DNA of 64,000 nucleotides from Pristionchus mayeri (lineage: Eukaryota > Nematoda > Chromadorea > Rhabditida > Neodiplogasteridae). The notes below the pieces were generated by a model that was not told the DNA's origin, did not search any database, and saw only the letters and a list, made by a program, of their open reading frames with translations. Position numbers and translations under genes: made by a program. Below, piece after piece: positions 1-14,500 of this stretch. Position 1 is the first letter of the stretch. Every line of letters starts with the position of its first letter. Location: contig BTRK01000001.1 of NCBI GenBank assembly GCA_036245805.1, positions 7,812,001 through 7,876,000 on the forward strand, written 5' to 3'.

Positions 1-421
1 GTTCTGTTTGTTTTTGCCTCGAGATTATTGATTTTTGTTTGTGTCAAATAATTTATAAAATTGTTCCTTCCACTCCGCCTTACATTCTGAGTTTCACCTA
101 GGGTCGGGAAGCGGTTTACTCGGGGTAGTTTTCGCTTTTCCGTCGGCGTCTCTTCTCGAACATTTCCTTTCGCTCTTGTCTTGATTTCTTGATTTCTTGA
201 TTTCCTCTTTGTTGTCTTCTTGCACTGACCGTGGCAGCAGTGTGTTCTAGTAACTGTGGCAGTTACTCACTAGTTGTGGCAACTAGTGGAGTCGTTGTGG
301 CAACGACTGGCATCTCTTACTGAGTGGCTCAGTAAGGGGTGTGTCATTTGCGCTCTGTGCAGGCATTAGGTTCTCAACTCGCGAGTAATAAGGGACACCT
401 AGAAACCTGGCATAGAGTACA
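1..421 (+). repeat. Left LTR (3' 421 bases)
   Basis: Position 1 corresponds to 38505 in the right LTR. The copy ends with AGTACA at 416-421. Relative to the right LTR it has 7 extra bases near 90-100 and a T-to-C change at about 229 that weakens the first of five hairpins. The U3 end and start of the LTR lie before the window. Confidence 0.95.
223..339 (+). other. Five consecutive TGG-triloop hairpins (left LTR)
   Basis: Five back-to-back inverted repeats all share the loop TGG closed by G..C, but have unrelated stems: 223-242 (imperfect here), 249-267 (8 bp), 268-288 (9 bp), 290-308 (8 bp) and 316-336 (9 bp, extendable). The stems differ in sequence while each stays self-complementary, so the fold, not the primary sequence, is what repeats. 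The cassette lies about 85 bases before the LTR end, where it would fall in the transcript leader if this is R/U5. Its function is unknown; RNA packaging, dimerisation or a protein-binding array are possible. Confidence 0.85.
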
Positions 422-512
422 TGGGGGGCTGAGCCAATTGAATCTTGAAGACCATTATTGAGGATTCGTGATTTTAATCGAGAGAATTGTGATTAAAGTG
501 TGGTAATTGAAG
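422..512 (+). promoter_or_regulatory. Retrotransposon leader and candidate primer-binding site
   Basis: Internal sequence starts directly after the LTR CA with TGGGGGGCTGAGCC. A primer-binding site complementary to a tRNA 3' CCA end normally sits here and starts with TGG. I could not match it to a specific tRNA. The rest is a 5' leader before the first ATG of gag at 513. Confidence 0.5.
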
Positions 513-2522
513 ATGGCATCGTTGAAGTCTTCCACGACAGCGACCTCTGAAGGGAAGATTACGGCCACTCGTACGGCAGAAGATGATCTACTCAATGGGG
601 AAGTTGTAGAGAAGGACATCTCTGGTACGTCTGTTGATGATCAGTCGGGTCGGGGTGATAAGAATGCAAAAGCTGTGATCAATGAAAACCCGAATGAGGT
701 GCAACCGCCGAATAATGCTGATATAGATGAGGAGGATAGGGATAATGCAAGTATGCATGATGATGCACCATCCAATCCAGTCTTTATAGAGCAAGAGGAG
801 AAACAGCTGCTCGACGAGTCGCCCGAGGAAATAGAGAAGGCTGAGAGAGAGAAAAGAGCAAAGATGTCGTCATGGGCAGGAGATCAACTCCTCAATGGAG
901 CAAAGCAGGTGCGTCCAAATACTCGTTCAAAGACAAACGCGTTGGGAAAAAGTACAAAACCACGTGATATTGTGATTCGAGTAGGGTTTAATTTGGAGGA
1001 GTTGAGAAGTAGACTGCTGAAAAGAGAGATCGATAAGGGTGGCTCTGGAAATACCATTGGAGAATTTGAGAAGTTGTTCGATAATGGAAAAGATGTGATT
1101 GATAAGGATCTGAATCAGTTGGACAAACACTTGCTTAGGCAAGGCATGAGTGACAAGTCGAGAGCCAATTTGGAAACTGAAATGGGAGAGGCTAGAGAGA
1201 AATTAGCAGCGATGGAGGATAAAGTCAGAAAAGCAGTTGAAAAAACTGGTTGTGCATCCTTGGGAGAGATGTGTGCTCGTTTTGATCACATGTCTGATGT
1301 AGTGGAAGGTGTGTATGAGCAATTGTGGCTAGAGGAGGAGGAGATAGAGGGAGAAGAAGAGGAGTGCAATCAGGAAGAAGATCTGTTTAGAATAGTTGAG
1401 AGGGAGATTGCCCGAGTAGATGGAGTAGAGGACTTGGTGGATATGGCTGACGAAATACTTCGATTGAGAACTGAGTTGATTGAGACTGTTCAGCGATCAG
1501 CCCAGTCGGAGGAACAACTGAGAACCTCGAATGAGCAGCTCATGCTGCGAGTAGATGAGCTTCTGATCCAACTGGAGAAGTCGGAAGAGGATCGAGTAGA
1601 AGCACTGAAGACGTCGGCTGCATTATGAAAGTTAGCCATCGAGAAGAATACCAGTGCGTCTTTTGTTCAGAACAATGCAAGAAGTCCATCTCCTAACCAA
1701 ATATCGCAGGACTTGCACGAGTCGAGAGTAGGACGAGAGCTACCGACGACGCCTTCCGAGCAGCGTACGGTCGACCAGCTCGAGAGGAGATCAACACCGC
1801 CGCTGGACAGAGGTCAGAATGGAACATTGATTCAAACCAGTGGGGGTGGAAACTCGGTGAACAATGCTAACATGACGGGTGATTACGCGATGAATCCTTG
1901 CCCGCAGCTTTATACTGGTGGGAGTACGAATACGCCGCAAGAGCCCTCGCATGTTAGATTTTCAAGCGCAATGGGAGAGACATCCCCTAACGTTCCAGTG
2001 TACACCAATGGATATGGATATGGTGAGAGAAGCGCAAGCGTGATGCCTACTAGGAGTGCTTCTGAATTTCCCCAGCTTGCAAAGTGGAATGGTACTAAGG
2101 ATAAGTGGAGTGTGTTCAGAAGTGGTTTTCTTCTGCGATATGGACAATGGAATGAGCAGGAAAAGAAGATGTTATTGCTGGAGTATCTTGAAGGGAGAGC
2201 TAGTCAGGAGTACAGGTCACTCCCAAATGAATACAATGGTCCGAATAAGACTGTGCAGGATTGCTTGGATTGGTTGATTGATCGCTGTCAGGGAGGTGCG
2301 ATGTATGCAGATCTAGATTTGGAGAGAAGGGCGAGAGATCTGGCAGTGAGAGGTCGTAGAGTGGATGCAGTCTGTGAGGAACTTGAGTCTCTAGTTTCCA
2401 AGTTGTATGATGGTGTTCAGAAACAGGAGGAAGTTAAGAGGAGAAAGTTGTTGTTGTTATATGAAGGCACTAAGGAGTATTACGAGTATTTTGCCTTCCG
2501 GTTACTAAGTTGTTCGAAATGA
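513..2522 (+). pseudogene. gag: Retrotransposon Gag, broken by one in-frame TGA and truncated by satellite
   Basis: The frame opens at ATG 513 and runs to TGA at 1626-1628, then continues in the same frame without another stop to 2522. The two halves are one reading frame split by a single TGA, either a nonsense mutation or, less likely, a read-through codon. The first half is acidic and disordered, then strongly helical with Glu-rich coiled coil over about residues 170-370. The second half carries a capsid-like region (2080-2490) with the WNG..W..F pattern and a Leu/Glu-rich helical stretch typical of LTR-retroelement Gag proteins. The last nine codons before the stop are satellite sequence, so the natural C terminus, where a CCHC knuckle might lie, is lost. 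No pol frame follows. Confidence 0.75.
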
Positions 2523-5500
2523 TAAGCTACCCGTCATTCCCTTATAACGTTATTTCCCCAGTCCGTTCACCCTCTCACCTCCCCTCCAGTCTCTCCTCAC
2601 CTCCGCTATCCCTCTCACTTGCCTTCCGGTTACTAAGTTGTTCGAAATGATACGCTACTCGTCATTCCCTTATAACGTTATTTCCCCAGTCCGTTCACCC
2701 TCTCACCTCCCCTCCAGTCTCTCCTCACCTCCGCTATCCCTCTCACTTGCCTTCCGGTTACTAAGTTGTTCGAAATGATACGCTACTCGTCATTCCCTTA
2801 TAACGTTATTTCCCCAGTCCGTTCACCCTCTCACCTCCCCTCCAGTCTCTCCTCACCTCCGCTATCCCTCTCACTTGCCTTCGGGTTACTAAGTTGTTCG
2901 AAATGATACGCTACCCGTCATTCCCTTATAACGTTATTTCCCCAGTCCGTTCACCCTCTCACCTCCCCTCCAGTCTCTCCTCACCTCCGCTATCCCTCTC
3001 ACTTGCCTTCGGGTTACTAAGTTGTTCGAAATGATACGCTACCCGTCATTCCCTTATAACGTTATTTCCCCAGTCCGTTCACCCTCTCACCTCCCCTCCA
3101 GTCTCTCGTCACCTCCGCTATCCCTCTCACTTGCCTTCGGGATACTAAGTTGTTCGAAATGATACGCTACCCTCATTCCCTTATAACGTTATTTCCCCAG
3201 TCCGTTCACCCTCTCACCTCCCCTCCAGTCTCTCGTCACCTCCGCTATCCCTCTCACTTGCCTTCGGGATACTAAGTTGTTCGAAATGATACGCTACCCG
3301 TCATTCCCTTATAACGTTATTTCCCCAGTCCGTTCACCCTCTCACCTCCCCTCCCGTCTCTCCTCACCTCCGCTATCCCTCTCACTTGCCTTCGGGATAC
3401 TAAGTTGTTCGAAATGATACGCTACCCGTCATTCCCTTATAACGTTATTTCCCCAGTCCGTTCACCCTCTCACCTCCCATCCCGTCTCTCCTCACCTCCG
3501 CTATCCCTCTCACTTGCCTTCGGGTTACTAAGTTGTTCGAAATGATACGCTACCCGTCATTCCCTTATAACGTTATTTCCCCAGTAGGTTCACCCTCTCA
3601 CCTCCCCTCCCGTCTCTCCTCACCTCCGCTATCCCTCTCACTTGCCTTCGGGATACTAAGTTGTTCGAAATGATACGCTACCCTCATTCCCTTATAACGT
3701 TATTTCCCCAGTCCGTTCACCCTCTCACCTCCCCTCCAGTCTCTCCTCACCTCCGCTATCCCTCTCACTTGCCTTCCGGTTACTAAGTTGTTCGAAATGA
3801 TACGCTACCCGTCATTCCCTTATAACGTTATTTCCCCAGTCCGTTCACCCTCTCACCTCCGCTATCCCTCTCACTTGCCTTCGGGTTACTAAGTTGTTCG
3901 AAATGATACGCTACCCGTCATTCCCTTATAACGTTATTTCCCCAGTCCGTTCACCCTCTCACCTCCCCTCCCGTCTCTCCTCACCTCCGCTATCCCTCTC
4001 ACTTGCCTTCCGGTTACTAAGTTGTTCGAAATGATACGCTACACGTCATTCCCTTATAACGTTATTTCCCCAGTCCGTTCACCCTCTCACCTCCCCTCCC
4101 GTCTCTCCTCACCTCCGCTATCCCTCTCACTTGCCTTCGGGTTACTAAGTTGTTCGAAATGATACGCTACCCGTCATTCCCTTATAACGTTATTTCCCCA
4201 GTCCGTTCACCCTCTCACCTCCCCTCCAGTCTCTCCTCACCTCCGCTGTCCCTCTCACTTGCCTTCGGGTTACTAAGTTGTTCGAAATGATACGCTACCC
4301 GTCATTCCCTTATAACGTTATTTCCCCAGTCCGTTCACCCTCTCACCTCCCCTCCAGTCTCTCCTCACCTCCGCTATCCCTCTCACTTGCCTTCGGGTTA
4401 CTAAGTTGTTCGTAATGATACGCTACCCGTCATTCCCTCATTAGATTATCTCACCTCCGCTCTCCCACCTCCCCTCCCCTCCCCTCTCTCCTCCGTTATC
4501 CATTTCACCTCCGCTCTCCCTCTCACTTGCCTTCGGGTTACTAAGTTGTTCGAAATGATACGCTACCCGTCATTCCCTTATAACGTTATTTCCCCAGTCC
4601 GTTCACCCTCTCATCTCCCCTCCAGTCTCTCCTCACCTCCGCTATCCCTCTCACTTGCCTTCGGGTTACTAAGTTGTTCGAAATGATACGCTACCCGTCA
4701 TTCCCTTATAACGTTATTTCCCCAGTCCGTTCACCCTCTCACCTCCCCTCCAGTCTCTCCTCACCTCCGCTGTCCCTCTCACTTGCCTTCGGGTTACTAA
4801 GTTGTTCGAAATGATACGCTACCCGTCATTCCCTTATAACGTTATTTCCCCAGTCCGTTCACCCTCTCACCTCCCCTCCAGTCTCTCCTCACCTCCGCTA
4901 TCCCTCTCACTTGCCTTCGGGTTACTAAGTTGTTCGTAATGATACGCTACCCGTCATTCCCTCATTAGATTATCTCACCTCCGCTCTCCCACCTCCCCTC
5001 CCCTCCCCTCTCTCCTCCGTTATCCATTTCACCTCCGCTCTCCCTCTCACTTGCCTTCGGGTTACTAAGTTGTTCGAAATGATACGCTACCCGTCATTCC
5101 CTTATAACGTTATTTCCCCAGTCCGTTCACCCTCTCACCTCCCCTCCAGTCTCTCCTCACCTCCGCTATCCCTCTCACTTGCCTTCGGGTTACTAAGTTG
5201 TTCGTAATGATACGCTACCCGTCATTCCCTCATTAGATTATCTCACCTCCGCTCTCCCACCTCCCCTCCCCTCCCCTCTCTCCTCCGTTATCCATTTCAC
5301 CTCCGCTCTCCCTCTCACTTGCCTTCGGGTTACTAAGTTGTTCGAAATGATACGCTACCCGTCATTCCCTTATAACGTTATTTCCCCAGTCCGTTCACCC
5401 TCTCATCTCCCCTCCAGTCTCTCCTCACCTCCGCTATCCCTCTCACTTGCCTTCGGGTTACTAAGTTGTTCGAAATGATACGCTACCCGTCATTCCCTTA

Positions 5501-8500
5501 TAACGTTATTTCCCCAGTCCGTTCACCCTCTCACCTCCCCTCCAGTCTCTCCTCACCTCCGCTATCCCTCTCACTTGCCTTCCGGTTACTAAGTTGTTCG
5601 AAATGATACGCTACCCGTCATTCCCTTATAACGTTATTTCCCCAGTCCGTTCACCCTCTCACCTCCCCTCCAGTCTCTCCTCACCTCCGCTGTCCCTCTC
5701 ACTTGCCTTCGGGTTACTAAGTTGTTCGAAATGATACGCTACCCGTCATTCCCTTATAACGTTATTTCCCCAGTCCGTTCACCCTCTCACCTCCCCTCCA
5801 GTCTCTCCTCACCTCCGCTATCCCTCTCACTTGCCTTCCGGTTACTAAGTTGTTCGAAATGATACGCTACCCGTCATTCCCTTATAACGTTATTTCCCCA
5901 GTCCGTTCACCCTCTCACCTCCCCTCCAGTCTCTCCTCACCTCCGCTGTCCCTCTCACTTGCCTTCGGGTTACTAAGTTGTTCGAAATGATACGCTACCC
6001 GTCATTCCCTTATAACGTTATTTCCCCAGTCCGTTCACCCTCTCACCTCCCCTCCAGTCTCTCCTCACCTCCGCTATCCCTCTCACTTGCCTTCGGGTTA
6101 CTAAGTTGTTCGTAATGATACGCTACCCGTCATTCCCTCATTAGATTATCTCACCTCCGCTCTCCCACCTCCCCTCCCCTCCCCTCTCTCCTCCGTTATC
6201 CATTTCACCTCCGCTCTCCCTCTCACTTGCCTTCGGGTTACTAAGTTGTTCGAAATGATACGCTACCCGTCATTCCCTTATAACGTTATTTCCCCAGTCC
6301 GTTCACCCTCTCATCTCCCCTCCAGTCTCTCCTCACCTCCGCTATCCCTCTCACTTGCCTTCCGGTTACTAAGTTGTTCGAAATGATACGCTACCCGTCA
6401 TTCCCTTATAACGTTATTTCCCCAGTCCGTTCACCCTCTCACCTCCCCTCCCGTCTCTCCTCACCTCCGCTATCCCTCTCACTTGCCTTCGGGTTACTAA
6501 GTTGTTCGAAATGATACGCTACCCATCATTCCCTTATAACGTTATTTCCCCAGTCCGTTCACCCTCTCACCTCCCTCCCGTCTCTCCTCACCTCCGCTAT
6601 CCCTCTCACTTGCCTTCGGGATACTAAGTTGTTCGAAATGATACGCTACCCGTCATTCCCTTATAAAGTTATTTCCCCAGTCCGTTCACCCTCTCACCTC
6701 CCCTCCCGTCTCTCCTCACCTCCGCTACCCCTCTCACTTGCCTTCGGGTTACTAAGTTGTTCGAAATGATACGCTACCCGTCATTCCCTTATAACGTTAT
6801 TTCCCCAGTCCGTTCACCCTCTCACCTCCCCTCCCGTCTCTCCTCACCTCCGCTATCCCTCTCACTTGCCTTCGGGATACTAAGTTGTTCGAAATGATAC
6901 GCTACCCTCATTCCCTTATAACGTTATTTCCCCAGTCCGTTCACCCTCTCACCTCCCCTCCAGTCTCTCCTCACCTCCGCTATCCCTCTCACTTGCCTTC
7001 CGGTTACTAAGTTGTTCGAAATGATACGCTACCCGTCATTCCCTTATAACGTTATTTCCCCAGTCCGTTCACCCTCTCACCTCCCCTCCCGTCTCTCCTC
7101 ACCTCCGCTATCCCTCTCACTTGCCTTCGGGATACTAAGTTGTTCGAAATGATACGCTACCCGTCATTCCCTTATAACGTTATTTCCCCAGTCCGTTCAC
7201 CCTCTCACCTCCCTCCCGTCTCTCCTCACCTCCGCTATCCCTCTCACTTGCCTTCGGGATACTAAGTTGTTCGAAATGATACGCTACCCGTCATTCCCTT
7301 ATAACGTTATTTCCCCAGTCCGTTCACCCTCTCACCTCCCCTCCAGTCTCTCCTCACCTCCGCTGTCCCTCTCACTTGCCTTCGGGTTACTAAGTTGTTC
7401 GAAATGATACGCTACCCGTCATTCCCTTATAACGTTATTTCCCCAGTCCGTTCACCCTCTCACCTCCCCTCCAGTCTCTCCTCACCTCCGCTATCCCTCT
7501 CACTTGCCTTCGGGTTACTAAGTTGTTCGTAATGATACGCTACTCGTCATTCCCTCATTAGATTATCTCACCTCCGCTCTCCCACCTCCCCTCCCCTCCC
7601 CTCTCTCCTCCGTTATCCATTTCACCTCCGCTCTCCCTCTCACTTGCCTTCGGGTTACTAAGTTGTTCGAAATGATACGCTACCCGTCATTCCCTTATAA
7701 CGTTATTTCCCCAGTCCGTTCACCCTCTCATCTCCCCTCCAGTCTCTCCTCACCTCCGCTATCCCTCTCACTTGCCTTCCGGTTACTAAGTTGTTCGAAA
7801 TGATACGCTACCCGTCATTCCCTTATAACGTTATTTCCCCAGTCCGTTCACCCTCTCACCTCCCCTCCCGTCTCTCCTCACCTCCGCTATCCCTCTCACT
7901 TGCCTTCCGGTTACTAAGTTGTTCGAAATGATACGCTACCCGTCATTCCCTTATAACGTTATTTCCCCAGTCCGTTCACCCTCTCACCTCCCCTCCCGTC
8001 TCTCCTCACCTCCGCTATCCCTCTCACTTGCCTTCGGGATACTAAGTTGTTCGAAATGATACGCTACCCTCATTCCCTTATAACGTTATTTCCCCAGTCC
8101 GTTCACCCTCTCACCTCCCCTCCAGTCTCTCCTCACCTCCGCTATCCCTCTCACTTGCCTTCCGGTTACTAAGTTGTTCGAAATGATACGCTACCCGTCA
8201 TTCCCTTATAACGTTATTTCCCCAGTCCGTTCACCCTCTCACCTCCCCTCCCGTCTCTCCTCACCTCCGCTATCCCTCTCACTTGCCTTCGGGATACTAA
8301 GTTGTTCGAAATGATACGCTACCCGTCATTCCCTTATAACGTTATTTCCCCAGTCCGTTCACCCTCTCACCTCCCTCCCGTCTCTCCTCACCTCCGCTAT
8401 CCCTCTCACTTGCCTTCGGGATACTAAGTTGTTCGAAATGATACGCTACCCGTCATTCCCTTATAACGTTATTTCCCCAGTCCGTTCACCCTCTCACCTC

Positions 8501-11500
8501 CCCTCCAGTCTCTCCTCACCTCCGCTATCCCTCTCACTTGCCTTCGGGTTACTAAGTTGTTCGTAATGATACGCTACTCGTCATTCCCTCATTAGATTAT
8601 CTCACCTCCGCTCTCCCACCTCCCCTCCCCTCCCCTCTCTCCTCCGTTATCCATTTCACCTCCGCTCTCCCTCTCACTTGCCTTCGGGTTACTAAGTTGT
8701 TCGAAATGATACGCTACCCGTCATTCCCTTATAACGTTATTTCCCCAGTCCGTTCACCCTCTCATCTCCCCTCCAGTCTCTCCTCACCTCCGCTATCCCT
8801 CTCACTTGCCTTCCGGTTACTAAGTTGTTCGAAATGATACGCTACCCGTCATTCCCTTATAACGTTATTTCCCCAGTCCGTTCACCCTCTCACCTCCCCT
8901 CCCGTCTCTCCTCACCTCCGCTATCCCTCTCACTTGCCTTCCGGTTACTAAGTTGTTCGAAATGATACGCTACCCGTCATTCCCTTATAACGTTATTTCC
9001 CCAGTCCGTTCACCCTCTCACCTCCCCTCCCGTCTCTCCTCACCTCCGCTATCCCTCTCACTTGCCTTCGGGATACTAAGTTGTTCGAAATGATACGCTA
9101 CCCTCATTCCCTTATAACGTTATTTCCCCAGTCCGTTCACCCTCTCACCTCCCCTCCAGTCTCTCCTCACCTCCGCTATCCCTCTCACTTGCCTTCCGGT
9201 TACTAAGTTGTTCGAAATGATACGCTACCCGTCATTCCCTTATAACGTTATTTCCCCAGTCCGTTCACCCTCTCACCTCCCCTCCCGTCTCTCCTCACCT
9301 CCGCTATCCCTCTCACTTGCCTTCGGGATACTAAGTTGTTCGAAATGATACGCTACCCGTCATTCCCTTATAACGTTATTTCCCCAGTCCGTTCACCCTC
9401 TCACCTCCCCTCCCGTCTCTCCTCACCTCCGCTATCCCTCTCACTTGCCTTCCGGTTACTAAGTTGTTCGAAATGATACGCTACCCGTCATTCCCTTATA
9501 ACGTTATTTCCCCAGTCCGTTCACCCTCTCACCTCCCCTCCCGTCTCTCCTCACCTCCGCTATCCCTCTCACTTGCCTTCCGGTTACTAAGTTGTTCGAA
9601 ATGATACGCTACCCGTCATTCCCTTATAACGTTATTTCCCCAGTCCGTTCACCCTCTCACCTCCCCTCCCGTCTCTCCTCACCTCCGCTATCCCTCTCAC
9701 TTGCCTTCGGGATACTAAGTTGTTCGAAATGATACGCTACCCTCATTCCCTTATAACGTTATTTCCCCAGTCCGTTCACCCTCTCACCTCCCCTCCAGTC
9801 TCTCCTCACCTCCGCTATCCCTCTCACTTGCCTTCCGGTTACTAAGTTGTTCGAAATGATACGCTACCCGTCATTCCCTTATAACGTTATTTCCCCAGTC
9901 CGTTCACCCTCTCACCTCCCCTCCCGTCTCTCCTCACCTCCGCTATCCCTCTCACTTGCCTTCGGGATACTAAGTTGTTCGAAATGATACGCTACCCGTC
10001 ATTCCCTTATAACGTTATTTCCCCAGTCCGTTCACCCTCTCACCTCCCTCCCGTCTCTCCTCACCTCCGCTATCCCTCTCACTTGCCTTCGGGATACTAA
10101 GTTGTTCGAAATGATACGCTACCCGTCATTCCCTTATAACGTTATTTCCCCAGTCCGTTCACCCTCTCACCTCCCCTCCAGTCTCTCCTCACCTCCGCTG
10201 TCCCTCTCACTTGCCTTCGGGTTACTAAGTTGTTCGAAATGATACGCTACCCGTCATTCCCTTATAACGTTATTTCCCCAGTCCGTTCACCCTCTCACCT
10301 CCCCTCCAGTCTCTCCTCACCTCCGCTATCCCTCTCACTTGCCTTCGGGTTACTAAGTTGTTCGTAATGATACGCTACTCGTCATTCCCTCATTAGATTA
10401 TCTCACCTCCGCTCTCCCACCTCCCCTCCCCTCCCCTCTCTCCTCCGTTATCCATTTCACCTCCGCTCTCCCTCTCACTTGCCTTCGGGTTACTAAGTTG
10501 TTCGAAATGATACGCTACCCGTCATTCCCTTATAACGTTATTTCCCCAGTCCGTTCACCCTCTCATCTCCCCTCCAGTCTCTCCTCACCTCCGCTATCCC
10601 TCTCACTTGCCTTCCGGTTACTAAGTTGTTCGAAATGATACGCTACCCGTCATTCCCTTATAACGTTATTTCCCCAGTCCGTTCACCCTCTCACCTCCCC
10701 TCCCGTCTCTCCTCACCTCCGCTATCCCTCTCACTTGCCTTCCGGTTACTAAGTTGTTCGAAATGATACGCTACCCGTCATTCCCTTATAACGTTATTTC
10801 CCCAGTCCGTTCACCCTCTCACCTCCCCTCCCGTCTCTCCTCACCTCCGCTATCCCTCTCACTTGCCTTCGGGATACTAAGTTGTTCGAAATGATACGCT
10901 ACCCTCATTCCCTTATAACGTTATTTCCCCAGTCCGTTCACCCTCTCACCTCCCCTCCAGTCTCTCCTCACCTCCGCTATCCCTCTCACTTGCCTTCCGG
11001 TTACTAAGTTGTTCGAAATGATACGCTACCCGTCATTCCCTTATAACGTTATTTCCCCAGTCCGTTCACCCTCTCACCTCCCCTCCCGTCTCTCCTCACC
11101 TCCGCTATCCCTCTCACTTGCCTTCGGGTTACTAAGTTGTTCGAAATGATACGCTACCCGTCATTCCCTTATAACGTTATTTCCCCGGTCCGTTCACCCT
11201 CTCACCTCCCCTCCCGTCTCTCCTCACCTCCGCTATCCCTCTCACTTGCCTTCGGGTTACTAAGTTGTTCGAAATGATACGCTACCCGTCATTCCCTTAT
11301 AACGTTATTTCCCCAGTCCGTTCACCCTCTCACCTCCCCTCCAGTCTCTCCTCACCTCCGCTGTCCCTCTCACTTGCCTTCGGGTTACTAAGTTGTTCGA
11401 AATGATACGCTACCCGTCATTCCCTTATAACGTTATTTCCCCAGTCCGTTCACCCTCTCACCTCCCCTCCAGTCTCTCCTCACCTCCGCTATCCCTCTCA

Positions 11501-14500
11501 CTTGCCTTCGGGTTACTAAGTTGTTCGTAATGATACGCTACTCGTCATTCCCTCATTAGATTATCTCACCTCCGCTCTCCCACCTCCCCTCCCCTCCCCT
11601 CTCTCCTCCGTTATCCATTTCACCTCCGCTATCCCTCTCACTTGCCTTCGGGATACTAAGTTGTTCGAAATGATACGCTACCCGTCATTCCCTTATAACG
11701 TTATTTCCCCAGTCCGTTCACCCTCTCATCTCCCCTCCAGTCTCTCCTCACCTCCGCTATCCCTCTCACTTGCCTTCCGGTTACTAAGTTGTTCGAAATG
11801 ATACGCTACCCGTCATTCCCTTATAACGTTATTTCCCCAGTCCGTTCACCCTCTCACCTCCCCTCCAGTCTCTCCTCACCTCCGCTGTCCCTCTCACTTG
11901 CCTTCGGGTTACTAAGTTGTTCGAAATGATACGCTACCCGTCATTCCCTTATAACGTTATTTCCCCAGTCCGTTCACCCTCTCACCTCCCCTCCAGTCTC
12001 TCCTCACCTCCGCTATCCCTCTCACTTGCCTTCGGGTTACTAAGTTGTTCGTAATGATACGCTACTCGTCATTTCCTCATTAGATTATCTCACCTCCGCT
12101 CTCCCACCTCCCCTCCCCTCCCCTCTCTCCTCCGTTATCCATTTCACCTCCGCTCTCCCTCTCACTTGCCTTCGGGTTACTAAGTTGTTCGAAATGATAC
12201 GCTACCCGTCATTCCCTTATAACGTTATTTCCCCAGTCCGTTCACCCTCTCATCTCCCCTCCAGTCTCTCCTCACCTCCGCTATCCCTCTCACTTGCCTT
12301 CCGGTTACTAAGTTGTTCGAAATGATACGCTACCCGTCATTCCCTTATAACGTTATTTCCCCAGTCCGTTCACCCTCTCACCTCCCCTCCCGTCTCTCCT
12401 CACCTCCGCTATCCCTCTCACTTGCCTTCCGGTTACTAAGTTGTTCGAAATGATACGCTACCCGTCATTCCCTTATAACGTTATTTCCCCAGTCCGTTCA
12501 CCCTCTCACCTCCCCTCCCGTCTCTCCTCACCTCCGCTATCCCTCTCACTTGCCTTCGGGATACTAAGTTGTTCGAAATGATACGCTACCCTCATTCCCT
12601 TATAACGTTATTTCCCCAGTCCGTTCACCCTCTCACCTCCCCTCCAGTCTCTCCTCACCTCCGCTATCCCTCTCACTTGCCTTCCGGTTACTAAGTTGTT
12701 CGAAATGATACGCTACCCGTCATTCCCTTATAACGTTATTTCCCCAGTCCGTTCACCCTCTCACCTCCCCTCCCGTCTCTCCTCACCTCCGCTATCCCTC
12801 TCACTTGCCTTCGGGTTACTAAGTTGTTCGAAATGATACGCTACCCGTCATTCCCTTATAACGTTATTTCCCCAGTCCGTTCACCCTCTCACCTCCCTCC
12901 CGTCTCTCCTCACCTCCGCTATCCCTCACACTTGCCTTCGGGATACTAAGTTGTTCGAAATGATACGCTACCCGTCATTCCCTTATAACGTTATTTCCCC
13001 AGTCCGTTCACCCTCTCACCTCCCCTCCCGTCTCTCCTCACCTCCGCTATCCCTCTCACTTGCCTTCGGGATACTAAGTTGTTCGAAATGATACGCTACC
13101 CGTCATTCCCTTATAACGTTATTTCCCCAGTCCGTTCACCCTCTCACCTCCCTCCCGTCTCTCCTCACCTCCGCTATCCCTCTCACTTGCCTTCGGGATA
13201 CTAAGTTGTTCGAAATGATACGCTACCCATCATTCCCTTATAACGTTATTTCCCCAGTCCGTTCACCCTCTCACCTCCCTCCCGTCTCTCCTCACCTCCG
13301 CTATCCCTCTCACTTGCCTTCGGGATACTAAGTTGTTCGAAATGATACGCTACCCGTCATTCCCTTATAACGTTATTTCCCCAGTCCGTTCACCCTCTCA
13401 CCTCCCCTCCCGTCTCTCCTCACCTCCGCTATCCCTCTCACTTGCCTTCGGGTTACTAAGTTGTTCGAAATGATACGCTACCCGTCATTCCCTTATAACG
13501 TTATTTCCCCAGTCCGTTCACCCTCTCACCTCCCCTCCCGTCTCTCCTCACCTCCGCTATCCCTCTCACTTGCCTTCGGGATACTAAGTTGTTCGAAATG
13601 ATACGCTACCCTCATTCCCTTATAACGTTATTTCCCCAGTCCGTTCACCCTCTCACCTCCCCTCCAGTCTCTCCTCACCTCCGCTATCCCTCTCACTTGC
13701 CTTCGGGTTACTAAGTTGTTCGAAATGATACGCTACCCGTCATTCCCTTATAACGTTATTTCCCCAGTCCGTTCACCCTCTCATCTCCCCTCCAGTCTCT
13801 CCTCACCTCCGCTATCCCTCTCACTTGCCTTCCGGTTACTAAGTTGTTCGAAATGATACGCTACCCGTCATTCCCTTATAACGTTATTTCCCCAGTCCGT
13901 TCACCCTCTCACCTCCCCTCCAGTCTCTCCTCACCTCCGCTGTCCCTCTCACTTGCCTTCGGGTTACTAAGTTGTTCGAAATGATACGCTACCCGTCATT
14001 CCCTTATAACGTTATTTCCCCAGTCCGTTCACCCTCTCACCTCCCCTCCAGTCTCTCCTCACCTCCGCTATCCCTCTCACTTGCCTTCGGGTTACTAAGT
14101 TGTTCGTAATGATACGCTACTCGTCATTTCCTCATTAGATTATCTCACCTCCGCTCTCCCACCTCCCCTCCCCTCCCCTCTCTCCTCCGTTATCCATTTC
14201 ACCTCCGCTCTCCCTCTCACTTGCCTTCGGGTTACTAAGTTGTTCGAAATGATACGCTACCCGTCATTCCCTTATAACGTTATTTCCCCAGTCCGTTCAC
14301 CCTCTCATCTCCCCTCCAGTCTCTCCTCACCTCCGCTATCCCTCTCACTTGCCTTCCGGTTACTAAGTTGTTCGAAATGATACGCTACCCGTCATTCCCT
14401 TATAACGTTATTTCCCCAGTCCGTTCACCCTCTCACCTCCCCTCCCGTCTCTCCTCACCTCCGCTATCCCTCTCACTTGCCTTCCGGTTACTAAGTTGTT

